From Dipteris shenzhenensis (Eukaryota; Polypodiophyta; Polypodiopsida; Gleicheniales), in NCBI GenBank assembly GCA_047967505.1, contig CM106541.1: a stretch of 64,000 bases of DNA; one strand, 5' to 3'. Below the pieces are notes generated by a model that did not search any database, was not told the DNA's origin, and saw only the letters and a program-made list of their open reading frames with translations. This document shows positions 1-11,007 of this stretch, one piece after another (positions within the stretch are counted from its first letter, which is position 1; every line of letters begins with the position of its first letter). A program made the translations under genes and the position numbers.

Positions 1-505
1 CCAACACTATTTCTGTTAAATGTAGGGGATAGTGATCCCTAATTGTGGTAGCATTCACATTCTTTATGTTTACGCATATTCTAAGCTTATTGTTCCATTT
101 AGGCATGATGATGATAGGTGAAACCAAATCAATGTGCTCCGATCTCATAAATGAATCTGGCATCTAAGAGTTTTTCTAGCTCGTCATAAACCATGGTGCC
201 ATACTTTGGATTTGTGCGATAAGGTCCACATACCTTAGGGTGGGCACCTTCCCTTATACATATCGTGTGTACTGCCACGCTTGGTGAAATTCCTTTCATT
301 TGATTGTATGACCATGCTAGGTAGTCACGGTATTCCATTAGGAGTGCTTTGAGTTTGGTTTCATCTTCCTGTCGAAGCTGTTTCCCAATGAAAACCAATT
401 TTTCTTCCTTCCCTTCAAGGGCGAGGTTTATTGTTTGCATTTTTTTCAGTCCTCCATAGATTGGAGTTTCTCCAATGTTATGAGTGTGCTTTGTCAACCT
501 GGTGA
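1..505 (-). pseudogene. Ty3/gypsy pol fragment: region before RT plus RT start, inverted
   Basis: The minus strand encodes the segment of a Ty3/gypsy polyprotein just before and into reverse transcriptase. Recognisable stretches are YRDYLAWSYNQMKGI (counterpart of the usual 'ADVFAWSYxDMPGI'), HPKVCGPYRTNP and VYDELEKLLDARFIYE. The rest of the pol gene just downstream lies on the plus strand, so this part is inverted inside the element. Copy 2 shows the same inversion, so it predates the duplication. Only a remnant is present and no product is expected. Confidence 0.8.
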
Positions 506-960
506 ACATAAGAAAGACTATCCATTCTACTCAATGATGCAAAGATCAACTATACCACCACAGAAAAGAGAAGCCCTAGCAATGGTGTATAGTGTTAAGA
601 AATTATGGCACTATCTATTGGCAAATGATTTTGACTTCTACACTGACAAAATGTCAAGCATTGTTGTATCTTGTGAACCGTTCATGTACAATAGGAAGAA
701 TAACCAGATGGCTCCTCTTGCTTCAAGAATTCAACTTCAAAATAGTGGTCCGCAAATGTGCCCAACACTACATCGCTGATCACATGTCTTGGGTCCAGTC
801 GGGAGAAGAAGCCACTGGAGTAGAAGATGACTTGCTAGATGCCACACTATTTCAAATAGATGTTGTTCCACATTGGTGTGGAGATATCATTGGGTACTTA
901 ATGGTAGGAAGGCCACCCCTTGAAATGAAGCAGTGGATGCCAAAAAACTAATTTTAAAAG
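482..960 (+). pseudogene. Ty3/gypsy RNase H region, decayed
   Basis: Two overlapping frames encode an RNase H-like segment of gypsy pol (CQPGEHKKDYPFY, PPQKREALAMVYSVKKLWHYL, DFDFYTDKMSSIVVS), with a frame change near 760-780. It is joined directly to the inverted fragment at 482, where copy 2 has 640 bp of RT palm and connection sequence. An 18-bp in-frame gap near 535 is a further difference from copy 2. Confidence 0.8.
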
Positions 961-2022
961 CTGCACCCTATCAACTCATTGTAAGACAATTGTACAAGAT
1001 GGGCAAGGACAGGTTTTAAGATGTGTAATGCCTCATGAGATCATGCCAATCCTGAGTGAAGTCCATGAAGGCATTGCTAGAGGACACTTCCAAGGGGAAG
1101 CCACAGCAAGAAAAGTCCTCCTCGTAGGCTACTAGTGGCCAACACTTTGGGCAGATGTCTATGAATATGTCAAAGGTTTTGATGTATGCCAATGGACCAC
1201 TAAACCAAAATACAAAGACTTAAATCCGCTAAAAACATTTGTTGAACAAAAATCATTTGAAAAATGGAGGATTGACTATGTGGGTGGCATCCATCCAACA
1301 GCAAAGGGAACACAGGCACGCTACATCATTGTGGCCACGGATTACTTTACAAAATGGGCTGAAGCTAAAGCACTCAGAAAGGAAGATGCTAGAAGCACAT
1401 CAAGATTATTATACGAGAATGTGATCACCGGATTTGGATGCCCCATTGAAATTGTGTCCGATAGAGGCACACATTTTGTCAATGAGGTAATCTTAGAACT
1501 CTTGTCTGGCTTTATGGTAATCCATGATAGAAAAAGCACACCCTACTACCACCAAGGGAATGGATAGGCCGAATCCACCAACAAAATATAATGCATTATC
1601 CTCACCAAGGTAGTAGAACCACAACGTTTTGATTGGGTAGAGAAACTAAATGCAGCCTTATGGGCATACCAAACCACACTCAAGGTCAGTACAAGGAATA
1701 CACCTTTTCAATTGGTGTACGGCCTTGAAGCTATGGTCCCACTAGATTTTGTAATACCAAGCCTACGCATAGCAGTACAAGAACACATGGGAGATCATGA
1801 ATCTTTGAAATAAAGAGTCTATCAATTGGAGAAGCATACAGAGACCAGATTAGTCACCTACCATGCCATGACAACAGAAAAATGCAGAAAAAAGGCATGG
1901 TTTGACACGAATATTAAATTCAAAGACACCAATGAAGGTGACTTGGTCTTGTTATACAATACCAAATTACACAAGGAATAACTCAAGTATCTACGTAAAG
2001 GGCCCCACTAAGTCAAAAAGAT
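961..2022 (+). pseudogene. Ty3/gypsy integrase, decayed
   Basis: Integrase of a gypsy polyprotein in broken frames. Visible parts are the zinc-binding region near 1,050-1,200 (HEGIARGHFQGEA, then FDVCQ), the catalytic core (first Asp in WRIDYVGGI, second in IVSDRGTHF, and Glu in AESTNK), and the post-core segment LNAALWAYQTTLK. A TAG replaces the Gln of the family's NGQAE stretch near 1,565, and TAG replaces Trp near 1,132; both stops are shared with copy 2. About 1 kb of coding remnant, not functional. Confidence 0.85.
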
Positions 2023-2270
2023 TTGAGGCTCTATCGGTCATGGCCATCTCTCCACAACCTACGAGGATCCCGTAGGTTGTGTCGTGCATTCCTCAGTCGC
2101 CCTTGCTCCACTACCCATCGGCTTAAATCCCACGCAGAAGCACGCAGCCCCACGTTGTACTTCACCCAGTCACTCTTGCGTAATCTTCTCTTTTACATGA
2201 GCTGGCAGAGAAGCTATGTCTATAATCCCTGCAACGTGGGGAACCGGGTTGGGGTTTAGGGAGGACATCC
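2023..2270 (+). repeat. Gypsy 3' end sequence, repeated three times in window
   Basis: This follows the integrase C-terminal region (GPH-VKKI). A near-identical copy is at 41,787-42,025, and a diverged reverse-complement copy lies inside CACTA element E at about 58,997-59,212. It contains an inverted repeat around CTACGAGGATCCCGTAGG. It may be the 3' end of pol leading into an LTR, but I cannot define LTR boundaries here. Confidence 0.6.
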
Positions 2271-2283
2271 ATGGGTGAGGGCA

Positions 2284-3505
2284 TGGTTGTTCCATTTAGA
2301 ATCTATTTGAAAAAAAAAAAACCAAATACGGCTAAGGAGCATGTGAAAAAAGAACCAAATATGACAAAGGAGAAGGAAATAAGCATATGCATAAGACGGA
2401 AAGCATATGAGGGAAAGCATATGCATAAGGGAAGGAGAAGCATAAGAGAAGCATAAGAGAAGGAAAAGAGAAGGAGAAGCATAAGAGAGGGAGAGGGGAA
2501 AAGAAGAGAAAGAAGAGGGGAAAAGAGATTGAAAGAGGGGAAAAGAACCAAATATGCATAATAGAAAAAAGAGAGAAAGCATATGCTCATGCATAAGCAT
2601 AGGCATAGGCATATGCTTATGAAAAGAAGAGAAAAAGAGAGGGAAAAAGAAAAGAAGGAAAGGAGAAGGAGACATATGCTCATGCATAAGCATAAGCATA
2701 AGCATAAGAGAAGAAAAAACATATACATAAGAGATTGAAAGAGGGGAAAAGAGCATAAGCATAAGAGAAGGAAAAACATATGCATACGAGAAAAAGAGAG
2801 AAAGCATATGTTTGAAAGAGGGGAAAAGAGATTGAAAGAGGGGAAAAAGAAAAGGGGAAAAGAAGAGAAGGAAGAGGGGAAAAAGAAAAGGGGAAAAGAA
2901 GAGAAGGAAGAGGGGAAAAGAGATTGAAAGAGGGGAAAAGAGCATAATCATAAGAGAAGGAAGAAGGGGAAAGAGATTGAAAGAGGGGAAAAGAAGAGAA
3001 GGTAGAGGGGAAAAGAGATTGAAAGAGGGGAAAAAGAAGAGAGGAAAAGAGCATAAGCATAAGAGAAGGAAGAGGGAGAAAGAGCATAAGCATAAGACAA
3101 AAAGAAAGAAAGCATATGCTTATGCATGAGCATATGAGCATAAGAGAAAAAGAGAGAAAGTGTAAGCTTGTGCTTATGCATGAGCATATGAGCATATGCT
3201 CATGCATAAGCATAAGCAAAGGCAAATACATATGCTTATAAAAAGAGGAGAAAAAGAAAGGAAAAAAGAGAGTGGAAAGTAAGAGAAGGAAGAGGGGAAA
3301 AGAGATTGAAAGAGGGGAAAAAAAAGAGGGGAAAAGAGAATAAGCATAAGAGAAGGAAAAGCATATGCATAAGAGAAAAAGAGAGAAATAATATGCTTAT
3401 GCTTATGCATGAGCATATGAGGGAAAGAGGGGGGGAAAGAGGGAGGAAAAAAGGAAAAGAGGGGAAGAAGAGGGAATGAGAGAAGAGAGGGAAAGAGAGG
3501 GTTCC
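2284..3505. repeat. Polypurine low-complexity tract with CATAAGCATATGC blocks
   Basis: About 1.2 kb in which the plus strand is almost wholly A and G. It is built from degenerate units such as AGAGATTGAAAGAGGGGAAA interspersed with palindromic CATATGCTTATGCATAAGCATATG-type blocks. It lies between gypsy sequence and the region leading into element G. The long minus-strand ORFs rich in Ser, Phe, Leu and Pro across it are by-products of the base composition and are not genes. Confidence 0.9.
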
Positions 3506-3518
3506 TACGCCCATCACT

Positions 3519-3567
3519 GCAGCTAGTGCTTAAGGCATTAGTTGCAGGACACTTAAGCGCTAGCTGC
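3519..3567. repeat. Inverted repeat (potential cruciform), copy 1
   Basis: The arms GCAGCTAGTGCTTAAG and CTTAAGCGCTAGCTGC pair with a single mismatch across a 17-base loop, and the unit CTGCAGG recurs around them. The copy 2 counterpart pairs perfectly. Function unknown. Confidence 0.75.
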
Positions 3568-4461
3568 AGGGCAATGCAAATAACGAAAATAACAAAAGGA
3601 AAAAAGAGGAGGCAATTTCTTACTTGGAAAAGTCCCGCTCGGTGTTTCGTGGACTGGCCTTACAAAAAAGAGAAAACTTAACATTTTTTCAACTAACTAG
3701 TTAGAGGAAGGAGGAGCTTAAAGAAGCAACTTTTCAAAGGGATTGGATTGAGAAGACAAGCATAAGCCTACAAATAAGGAGAAAGCATAAGCCTACAAAC
3801 AAGGAGAAAGAGGAGGAAGAGAAATACCAAAAAGAGAAGAGGTGAGTCTTCTTTCTTTCACCAAATCTCGTCTTTTGTCCTTAGCCTCTGAAAATAAAGG
3901 ATAAAAATTAGCACATACGCTTAGCAATACAAGGAGAAACATGCTTCAACATTCACAAAATCAAATCTCACAAAAAAGGAACCTACATCGCTTAAAGAGA
4001 CACACCTTCTTGGAAAACTTCCTTTCACACAAGCAGAGATGGAGAAGGGTGGAGAGGGAGCACACATTAGGGAAAAAGGGAGCTCATTTTGGGGCCTTGT
4101 AAGAAATTCACTATTTTTTTATTTATTTCTCTCCTAAAAGACCTCAAAAATAGTAAAATACGAAAACGTGGCTCAAAACTGTCAGTAAGGACTACAGAAC
4201 TGTCAGTTCAGAAAGGAATAAGATAATCTTTTGTCTAACTAACACGATTTTGCATTAAATATCTCCTTAGATTTTTTTTTGTTTCCCGAAGATTCTGCAT
4301 CTCTTTTGCCGACGTGTGCAGGCCTTTCATAAAGAATCACTGAACTTGGTGATTGCAAGTTTTTAAAATATTTACATGGATACCGCCACACTTCTACGAT
4401 TCATGTTACAAAACGACTATGAGATTGACAAGCAAACTTCGCAACCTCAGAAGCAAAAAAA
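3568..4461 (+). other. Non-coding lead-in to element G, copy 1
   Basis: No convincing coding sequence. The stretch holds short tandem units near 3,760-3,810 (AAGCATAAGCCTACAAA...AAGGAG twice), the left inverted-repeat arm of element G at 4,062-4,101, and a direct repeat of AACTGTCAGT at 4,177-4,210. A weak ORF beginning near 4,378 (MDTATLLRFMLQNDYEI in copy 2) is broken before the next gene and might be an upstream exon. Confidence 0.5.
4062..4101. repeat. Element G left inverted-repeat arm, copy 1
   Basis: The 40-base stretch containing ATTAGGGAAAAAGGGAGCTC and then CATTTTGGGGCCTT matches the left arm of copy 2 (43,726-43,765). It is also nearly identical to the reverse complement of 54,769-54,811. 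The right-hand partner is absent for copy 1 because that copy is cut at 9,183. Confidence 0.6.
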
Positions 4462-4968
4462 ATGGCCGATACTAGTGAGTCACTATCTCAAAAGAAGCGA
4501 TTACACCATCTTCACATCGACTTAGAAGAACAATATGCTCCAGTACAAAAAAGACGAAAGGATACGGTGCTGAATGCTCAACAGCGGGAAAATATGAGAA
4601 GAGAAGGGCTTCAACATATTGACTTATGGTGCGATGGAAGCATATATCCAAAATGTCAAGTAAAAAACTCTACACCTCCATTTGTCAATCCCATCACATT
4701 ACTGAGGTTTGTCGGTGATGGACAAAATGGACTTGTTAGTTATATTTCAGCGCAGTCTGCATTTGGAGAAACGTATAAAATGATGTACCTACAAGAAAAG
4801 GGGGCCAGGATGCAGGAGATAACCATTCGTGCAAAATTGGAGCAGCAGTTGCAAAATGAAATTGAGGAGCATTCAAAGAGTAAAAAAGAGTTGACAAGAG
4901 CAAGAAAGAAGAGAACCGTGCTTGGAGACAGACTACGTAGCAGGAAGATTAAAAACATTGCGAATTGA
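4462..4968 (+). pseudogene. Element G ORF1, coiled-coil protein, copy 1 (frameshifted)
   Basis: Unknown protein starting MADTSESLSQKKRL. It is rich in charged residues, with a likely coiled coil in its second half (QEITIRAKLEQQLQNEIEEH) and a basic C-terminus. Copy 2 encodes 186 residues. Here a one-base deletion near 4,965 brings in a stop after 168. It lies about 125 bp upstream of the transposase-like gene on the same strand, so it may be a separate ORF or an upstream exon of it. I do not recognise its family. Confidence 0.55.
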
Positions 4969-5093
4969 AGGCTGGGATTGTGGATGCAAGCGAAGAATTC
5001 AGGAAGCAACGTTAGATTGAAATTTATCATTTTGTATACTCAAAAAGGCTCTCAAATGACTATATCTATTTCGTCCATTACCACAAAACAAGA

Positions 5094-7191
5094 ATGGAGG
5101 TGCTGAATGATATAGGCATATTGTGTTGTTACTATAGGAAATTATTGGAGCCTGCAAAAGAAAATATGGATCCGAACCTTCTTCATGTTAAACAAATGAA
5201 AGGATTTCTTTCTTGTGGTGTAGCAAAAGGTTTGATTGAGGAAAAAAAATACAAAACAGTCAAACGCAATGTTGTAGAGGACTTTGTATCCAATAATCAA
5301 GTTGATGGCACTACAATCCAAGAGGCTCTTGATGTTAGTGGAGTTAGCAGGAAGGGATATAGTTCAATTTTCCATGCGATATTCTCAACTTTGAAAGATC
5401 AAAGGATTAAACGACTTTTACTGCCAAATCCAGCAACCGTGTGGAGGATAAGAGGTCATTTGAATGAAAGTATAGATGAGTCTATTGGGCAATATATCCA
5501 TATTGAAGAAATATTTCATGGTGGTAAAGGAACCACTGTGTATGACCCTTGGAACAATATATTTGTAGATAACAACTTCAAAGAAGAATGGTCGAGCTTT
5601 ATGGAATAACATTTGAGGAGTGCAAAGGCATTTTGAAATTTGTTATCAAACTGGATGAGTGTGAGGTTGTAAAGGAAAAGAAAATGGAAAGTGTTACTAT
5701 TACGTTCGTTATTGGGGCACTTGATACATCATTGACTGAAGCGAGTTTGAAGTATTTTAGTGTGCAGTCGGAGAAACACATATGGTGGTTAGGCTCATTC
5801 CAGGTATGATCATTTTTTGTTTCGTACTTGATTTTGGTCATTGTTTTCAAATCTGTTATAGTAAGACTTCTGTTTTCTATAATCTGGCAGGTGAAGACGG
5901 AAGACCATGAAACACTAGATTGGGTGTTTCACCACATGAAAATACCAAGAATAATCAAAAGACAAGTGCAAGGCAAGAATCTCCATGTTGCAGGAAAAGG
6001 TGATTTTCAAGTAGAGTGGCACATGGCAGGGGATCTTAAAACACTTAAGTGCATGTATAACGTTAGTAAAGGAGGAAACTCAAAGTCTCCTTGTCTTTAT
6101 TGCAAAGAATCAGCTCAAGTAATGGATTCCAAATGGTGGAAGAGAGCACCTAATAGAGATAAAGTTGACCCTGACTTCAAGGCCATTCTGGACATTCCAC
6201 TATGTAATGTTCACATCTGCACATTGCATGGTTCATGTCAAATTATTGAGAAATTGATATTTTTGTATATTGGATTTTCTTGGAAACTCCGTCCCGAAAA
6301 AAAATAGAAAGGATGCTCTTCAAGCTTTGGAAAAAGTGTTATCCGATATAGGTCTGCATGGAGGAGATGTTCAAATCACAAAGGATTTTAAAAAGTCTAC
6401 TAATGGCAAGGAGGTACCAATCAAGCCCTTTATTGGTGGTGTGAAGGCAAGAAGATTCTTGTCTCAACCCAAACACAATAAGCAAGTAAGGCAAGGTAGA
6501 ACAATTTCAAAGATTAATTATGGATTGTGGAAGCAAGTCCATAATGCTGTGAAAGATCATGAGGCAGATAGGGAAGCACGAAATGTGAAGGCAGAGGTCT
6601 GGAGGTCTCTTAATCAACTCTTCATGTTCTGTGACAAAGTAACATGGACAGAGAGTGATTACAAGAACTTTGAAGAGGCAATTAAACGTTTTGGGAAGTC
6701 AATGAAAGACGCATGGACAGCCTGCAATATAACTCATACATAGTAAGGTTCTATCTTCTTCTTTTACTTAAGTGTGATCCTCTTTTTTTTTATTACTTAC
6801 TATGCATTCTTATGTCTTACAGCATATCATCTACAACCACCTTCCCTATTTTGTCAAAAAGTATGGATGCCCAACAATTTGGTCTACCCAAGGCATGGAG
6901 AAGTCTCACTACATGGCACGTAATGCATTTTTCAGACACACACAACACTACGGAGGGAGTCAAAAGGCAAATAGTCTGAAGGAAGTCTTCCAATGGTTTT
7001 ACTGAGGCATACTACAGAGGCTGCATGCTAAAAGAAAAGTTGCTAGCTCCAAAGTCAAGCTTGCTTTTCTTCTAGTCCAAAAGCAAAGACGAAGACAAAC
7101 TCTAGACAATTCAATGGCAGCAGAGAGACATAGACAATGGAGGGAATCAAAGATATTTAGAAACCATAAATGGACAAGTAAACTTGAATAG
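5094..7191 (+). pseudogene. Element G DDE-type transposase-like gene, copy 1
   Basis: A transposase-like protein of a family I cannot name. In order it shows an N-terminal region with a DNA-binding-like stretch (TIQEALDVSGVSRKGYSSIF), a candidate first catalytic Asp (FVIKLDECEVVKEKKME), the motif HMAGDLKTLKCMYNV followed by CLYC, and a C-terminal HLPYFVKKYGCP...TQGMEKSHYMARNAF with a candidate catalytic Glu. A GT-AG intron of 87 bp fits 5,804-5,890 and another ends at about 6,821. Defects are a 26-bp length difference near 5,570 that breaks the frame, a frameshift in an A-run at about 6,300, and TGA for a probable Arg near 7,003. The 530 bp missing from copy 2 (6,380-6,909) is present here. 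Confidence 0.65.
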
Positions 7192-7541
7192 CAGTTTGTA
7201 ACTTATTGGTGTTATGTCCACATGTTTTCAAACTCAATCAATAGAATTTTTTTTTGTGGAACAAGTGACTCTTGGTGTTATGCCTATATGATTTGAGACT
7301 CCATCAACAGTATTTCTTTTGTGAAACATGTGATCTAAATGTAATACAATTTGTTCACAATTTCAATATATTGTTTGTTTAATATTTAATGACACCACTC
7401 TATCTATCCCAAGGACTTTGTACAAATCAGTTCATCTTCAACTTATTGTTCATTTATACAAGATCATGCCAGACATCAAAGACTTTGTACAAATCAATTC
7501 AACTTCAATATAATGTTTGTGCTATATTTGATGACTAAATC
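7192..7541. other. AT-rich spacer between convergent genes of element G
   Basis: This separates the plus-strand transposase-like gene from the 3' end of the minus-strand gene. It contains internal short duplications (CTTGGTGTTATG near 7,200 and 7,270; ACTTTGTACAAATCA near 7,425 and 7,482). No coding signal is visible. It probably holds both 3' ends. Confidence 0.6.
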
Positions 7542-9183
7542 CTATTTATCCCAGGGCCTGTCGATCGGAACTCTCTTTTTGATCTTGATTGGACTCTTTT
7601 TCTTCCTTATGGGCTTGATGTCGACTGTTTGTTTATCAATGCTTGCCTCTGTTGCTTGTTTGGGAGAGGTATCCTTTTCTTCAGCTGTCTCCACGTGTTC
7701 TTCTTCTTGGATTGTGTCACCTGATGCAATCATGGGTGGCTCTCGAAACCTTATGAGCTTATGTTTTCCATAGCCCTCCAGACATTTGGGCTCCTTAACA
7801 CCACATGCTAATGCATAAGAAGTGTAAGACAAAAAGTAAGAGGCCCTAGAGGCCTGCTTGTTCACATAATCCCCAAATATATCTATGGCAGACAACCTCT
7901 CTATCAAAATGATCTTTTCCTTTTGCCATGAAAGATCATGTCCACCTAAAACCCTGGACAAACATTTTAAGAAGTAAACAATGGCTTCTCCATCGTTGCT
8001 CAACTGCCTATGGTAAATCAAGATCTTAGCACTGCCTAGATCATGAATATAATGAGCCAGGCTTGATAGTTTGCCAAACCCAGCCAGCCTGCTTCCACTT
8101 GTTCTCTAGAGGAATGTGTCATCCTCAATTTGTAGCTACCACATATCAAAAGATTGGAGTGAGACAATACACAACCTACAAAACATTTAAGCAGAAGACA
8201 AAGTATTTGATTTGAAGTAACAAGATTGTACCTTCTCATTTTCATCAGCAGCAAGCAGTTTATCTTTCCAAAGATTTATTCCTCTCCCCTCCAGTCTAGC
8301 CTCTTCTTTAAGCTTTTCCGTGTATAGTGCTGAGAGATTCATAGCTTCCTGTGTGAGATGGAAGGCAGCTTCACCTGGCTCTTGGAACTTTTCAGCCTCT
8401 TTGAAACAAATAGTAAGGGCCTCTATAGGATCGAAAATTGTTTCCAAAGCCAGAAGTGAATGGTCATCCTCGATGCCAACCTCCTTGTCAAGCCTTGAAG
8501 CCTTGGCAATAAGGGAAATGGCATAGTCCTCCCTCAAATTGAACATACACTCTATATCATGGAGGAAAACATAATCTTTTCCACCAATCAAGACACCTGG
8601 AAGCATGGGCACTGCATAGTTGCTACTCTGAACATCAAAATCTTCAACTGGCTGTGCTGCCCTAAGAGTTTTTGTCCTCAGTTGAACAAGGTCAAGAGCA
8701 GCCACTTGCAGCCCCTCATCCTGGAGGTTGATATCTTCTTCTTGCTCTGCCATTTCTGTTACCAAAGGAACATCCTCTTTTTCCTCTGCTTCAGATGTGT
8801 CTTCTTCTTTAGCCTCCTTCCCTTGTTCATCCAAAGAGTCCTAACTGAAGACAATGTACATAAGGAATGCCATGGTTTCCTCAAGCACTCTACACTTTCT
8901 GGTGTGCAGGTTACAATTGAATTTATATTGATCAGGCAGGCTGTCAAATCTTCTATTCACATGGTACCTCAGCCTGTCAATGGAGAAACACAAAAACCTT
9001 TTCACCTTCCACAATTCTTCCTGCCTCTGTCAGTGTTTGAAGGTATCCCAATGGTCTGAAAGAAAATCTTTGTGATGCTCCACTACATAGCTCATAGTGA
9101 ACTCCATATTGAAAATACTGTGGTATATGTGGAAGTTCCTCTGAGCCTTGCATTTGTGAAGAAACTCAAATAGGAGCAAATCT
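7542..9183 (-). pseudogene. Element G ORF2, unknown multi-exon gene, copy 1 (5' truncated)
   Basis: Minus-strand gene of unknown function. The 3'-most exon encodes LIYHRQLSNDGEAIVYFLK...LSAIDIFGDYVNKQ and an acidic then basic tail (SPIKIKKR). An intron with donor GAG|GTACAATC near 8,231 separates it from an exon starting LDEQGKEAKEEDTSE and running through NYAVPMLPGVLIGGKDYVFLHDIE. A further 5' exon at 9,030-9,180 contains FEFLHKCKAQRNFHIYHSIF. A TAG near 8,107 is shared with copy 2. The upstream exons are cut off by the end of the duplicated block. No known domain is recognised. Confidence 0.5.
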
Positions 9184-10040
9184 GTGAGCCAAATGGCAGC
9201 TCTTCCGGCCAAGCTCCAAACGGTGACTCCCACAATGGCTCGACCTCTCCAATGACATAGCTCCATATCTGCAGTAGTATCGGGCCTCCATTGATGCAAC
9301 ACGTTGTGCAACTCCAATAGCGCTCAGGCTTATGATATTCAACGACTATAGCCAAGCTGCCTCTATCAATGAACAACTCCAATGAAGGCCCCTCGCACGA
9401 CCAGCCTCAGGTCCAACCCATCATCTTGACCACCTCAACCTTTGTCTTTGCTCTACATCAGTGCCTACTAGCAACTATTGCTCCCAATCACAACTACAAG
9501 CCACTAGAAGCTAAGCTACTACAACGGCTCACTTGTAGCTCATAAAGCTCTACAGCTGCATCTACAATAGCAGCGACTACTAGATGAAGGTGCCTCCTCC
9601 ATCAACCGGTTGTGCAACCAGATGGTCTCCTACAACAACAGCTATTAACAAAGCAATCAACTACGCTTCAGCAGCCCATGCTCCAAACCACCTCCTCCAA
9701 CCGGGCAGAGAATGCAAAGCACCACGTCGCCATGGCCATAGTTGCCCCACCGTTGTCATCGCTGTAGCATTGCTTTCTCTCTTTCATCTCTAAGGTCCTA
9801 AACCTTAGGACACATGGTAGCAAATAGCAAAGACATGTGGCAGATTGGATTTAACTAGGGTTAGTTAAGTAAACCCACAATGGTAAAGTTAGGTAAGGGC
9901 TTGGTTAGTTTTCTACCACATGGCAGATCAAAAGAAACTATGGTTAAGTTAAGTCAACCCACGCTAAACAATGGTTAAGTTTAGGTTAAGGATTGGTTAA
10001 CTGCCACATCAACAAGTGCCACCTAAGCACAGAGAGACAG
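9184..10040. other. Unassigned sequence after duplication breakpoint
   Basis: No gene is supported. 9,184-9,790 is of mixed composition, with short ORFs on both strands that lack family resemblance. 9,790-10,010 is rich in degenerate GGTTAGGTTAA-like units, similar in style to 33,885-34,160. It may be the internal region of the retrotransposon whose LTR follows. Confidence 0.5.
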
Positions 10041-10656
10041 TTTGAATTCTGTAAGTGAATTCCTATGCCACATCATCAAAGGCCCCTCTTCTTGATCAAA
10101 ACTTTGACAAGCCGTAACTTCCAATCCCGGAAGAATTTGCACATGCTCCAAAAACAAAAAGTGGTCGCCTTTTTGAGCTCTACTCACCTATCAAGTCAAA
10201 ATCATTGTATGCAATTAGACACTTCCATTGAAGCAAAACAAAGTTCATGGTAAGACCTTTACAACAAATGGAAAAGCAACGCATGATGAATGCAAAAAGC
10301 ATGCCAAAAGCACAAGTGCATGAGATGACCATAGCATAGAGCATGGCATCCACACCTAAAGCATCAAGGCACATGGAAGAACAAATCATAATGCATCAAG
10401 CTACATCAAGCGAAGAAGACAATGCCATCGACAACATGCATTGAGAAGCAACACCTTTGCCCCCTTCAGCCCATATGTTTGTAAATCAAACCTGACCACC
10501 TGAGAGTAGCCATGTAAGCACCCAGGGGAGGTATTGACATGTAAACCACACTTTACCACCTTAAGTAGCAATGTATGCACTAAGGGGAGGTGATGGATTT
10601 GTAACTCACATCTGACTACCTTGCAGTATCCAAAGGATCATGGCACCAAGGGGAGG
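10041..10656 (+). mobile_element. 3' internal end of an LTR retrotransposon with triplicated polypurine tract
   Basis: No coding frame survives. From about 10,490 a unit of some 60-80 bases is present three times, each ending in a polypurine run directly followed by TATTG, TGATG or TGTTG: near 10,530 (CCAGGGGAGGTATTGA), 10,580 (TAAGGGGAGGTGATGG) and 10,648 (CCAAGGGGAGGTGTTGAG). Only the last is followed by an LTR-like sequence. This is the layout expected at the 3' end of a Copia-type element with a repeated priming site. Confidence 0.6.
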
Positions 10657-11007
10657 TGTTGAGAGTTGTGGTGCCATGAGCACATAGATTAAAGAGCAAA
10701 GGTATGTGCTAAGGAATGTATTAAAGTAGCCACCCTAGGATGTGGACTACATGATTCGAAGATGTGGATCAAGGATATCCACAAGGAGAGATGTGGATGA
10801 GAGGATCCCACATGGTTTGACTATTCAAAGGGCACTCTCTATATAAGAGGCGTATCATGTATTGTTGAACACACATCAATTGCAAGAGATACAGATTTGC
10901 TATCTCCCTCTCATATCTTATTTAGTGTTCTTTGATCCTCCTTAGTTCTTTCGTTTATCTTGTGTGCACTAGGCTAGTACGATATGCACTTTGTCAAGGT
11001 CTCTTCC
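10657..11007 (+). repeat. LTR-like sequence with TATA box
   Basis: It begins TGTTGAGAGTTGTGGTGCC straight after a polypurine tract. It carries a TATA box in CTCTATATAAGAGGCG near 10,840-10,855, followed by typical transcribed-LTR sequence (ACACACATCAATTGC). The right end is not clear: CACTA C homology starts by 11,008, so the LTR is either complete by about 10,990 or truncated by that junction. Confidence 0.55.

Larger units (their letters stand above)
1..9183. repeat. Composite block, copy 1 (gypsy pol + polypurine tract + left half of element G)
   Basis: This stretch matches 39,105-48,562 in the same orientation at a few percent divergence, so it is a duplicated block and not independent insertions. 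It runs off the left edge of the window. Relative to copy 2 it lacks 640 bp of gypsy sequence (joined near 482) and lacks a roughly 240-bp MITE-like insert, but it keeps about 530 bp of transposase sequence that copy 2 has lost. Homology stops near 9,183, inside a minus-strand gene, after which unrelated sequence begins. Confidence 0.9.

Noticed and set aside
2256-3517. Several long minus-strand ORFs rich in Ser, Phe, Leu, Pro and Met
   Set aside because: They are complements of the polypurine tract. Overlapping frames all read as similar low-complexity protein, which is a composition artefact and not coding.
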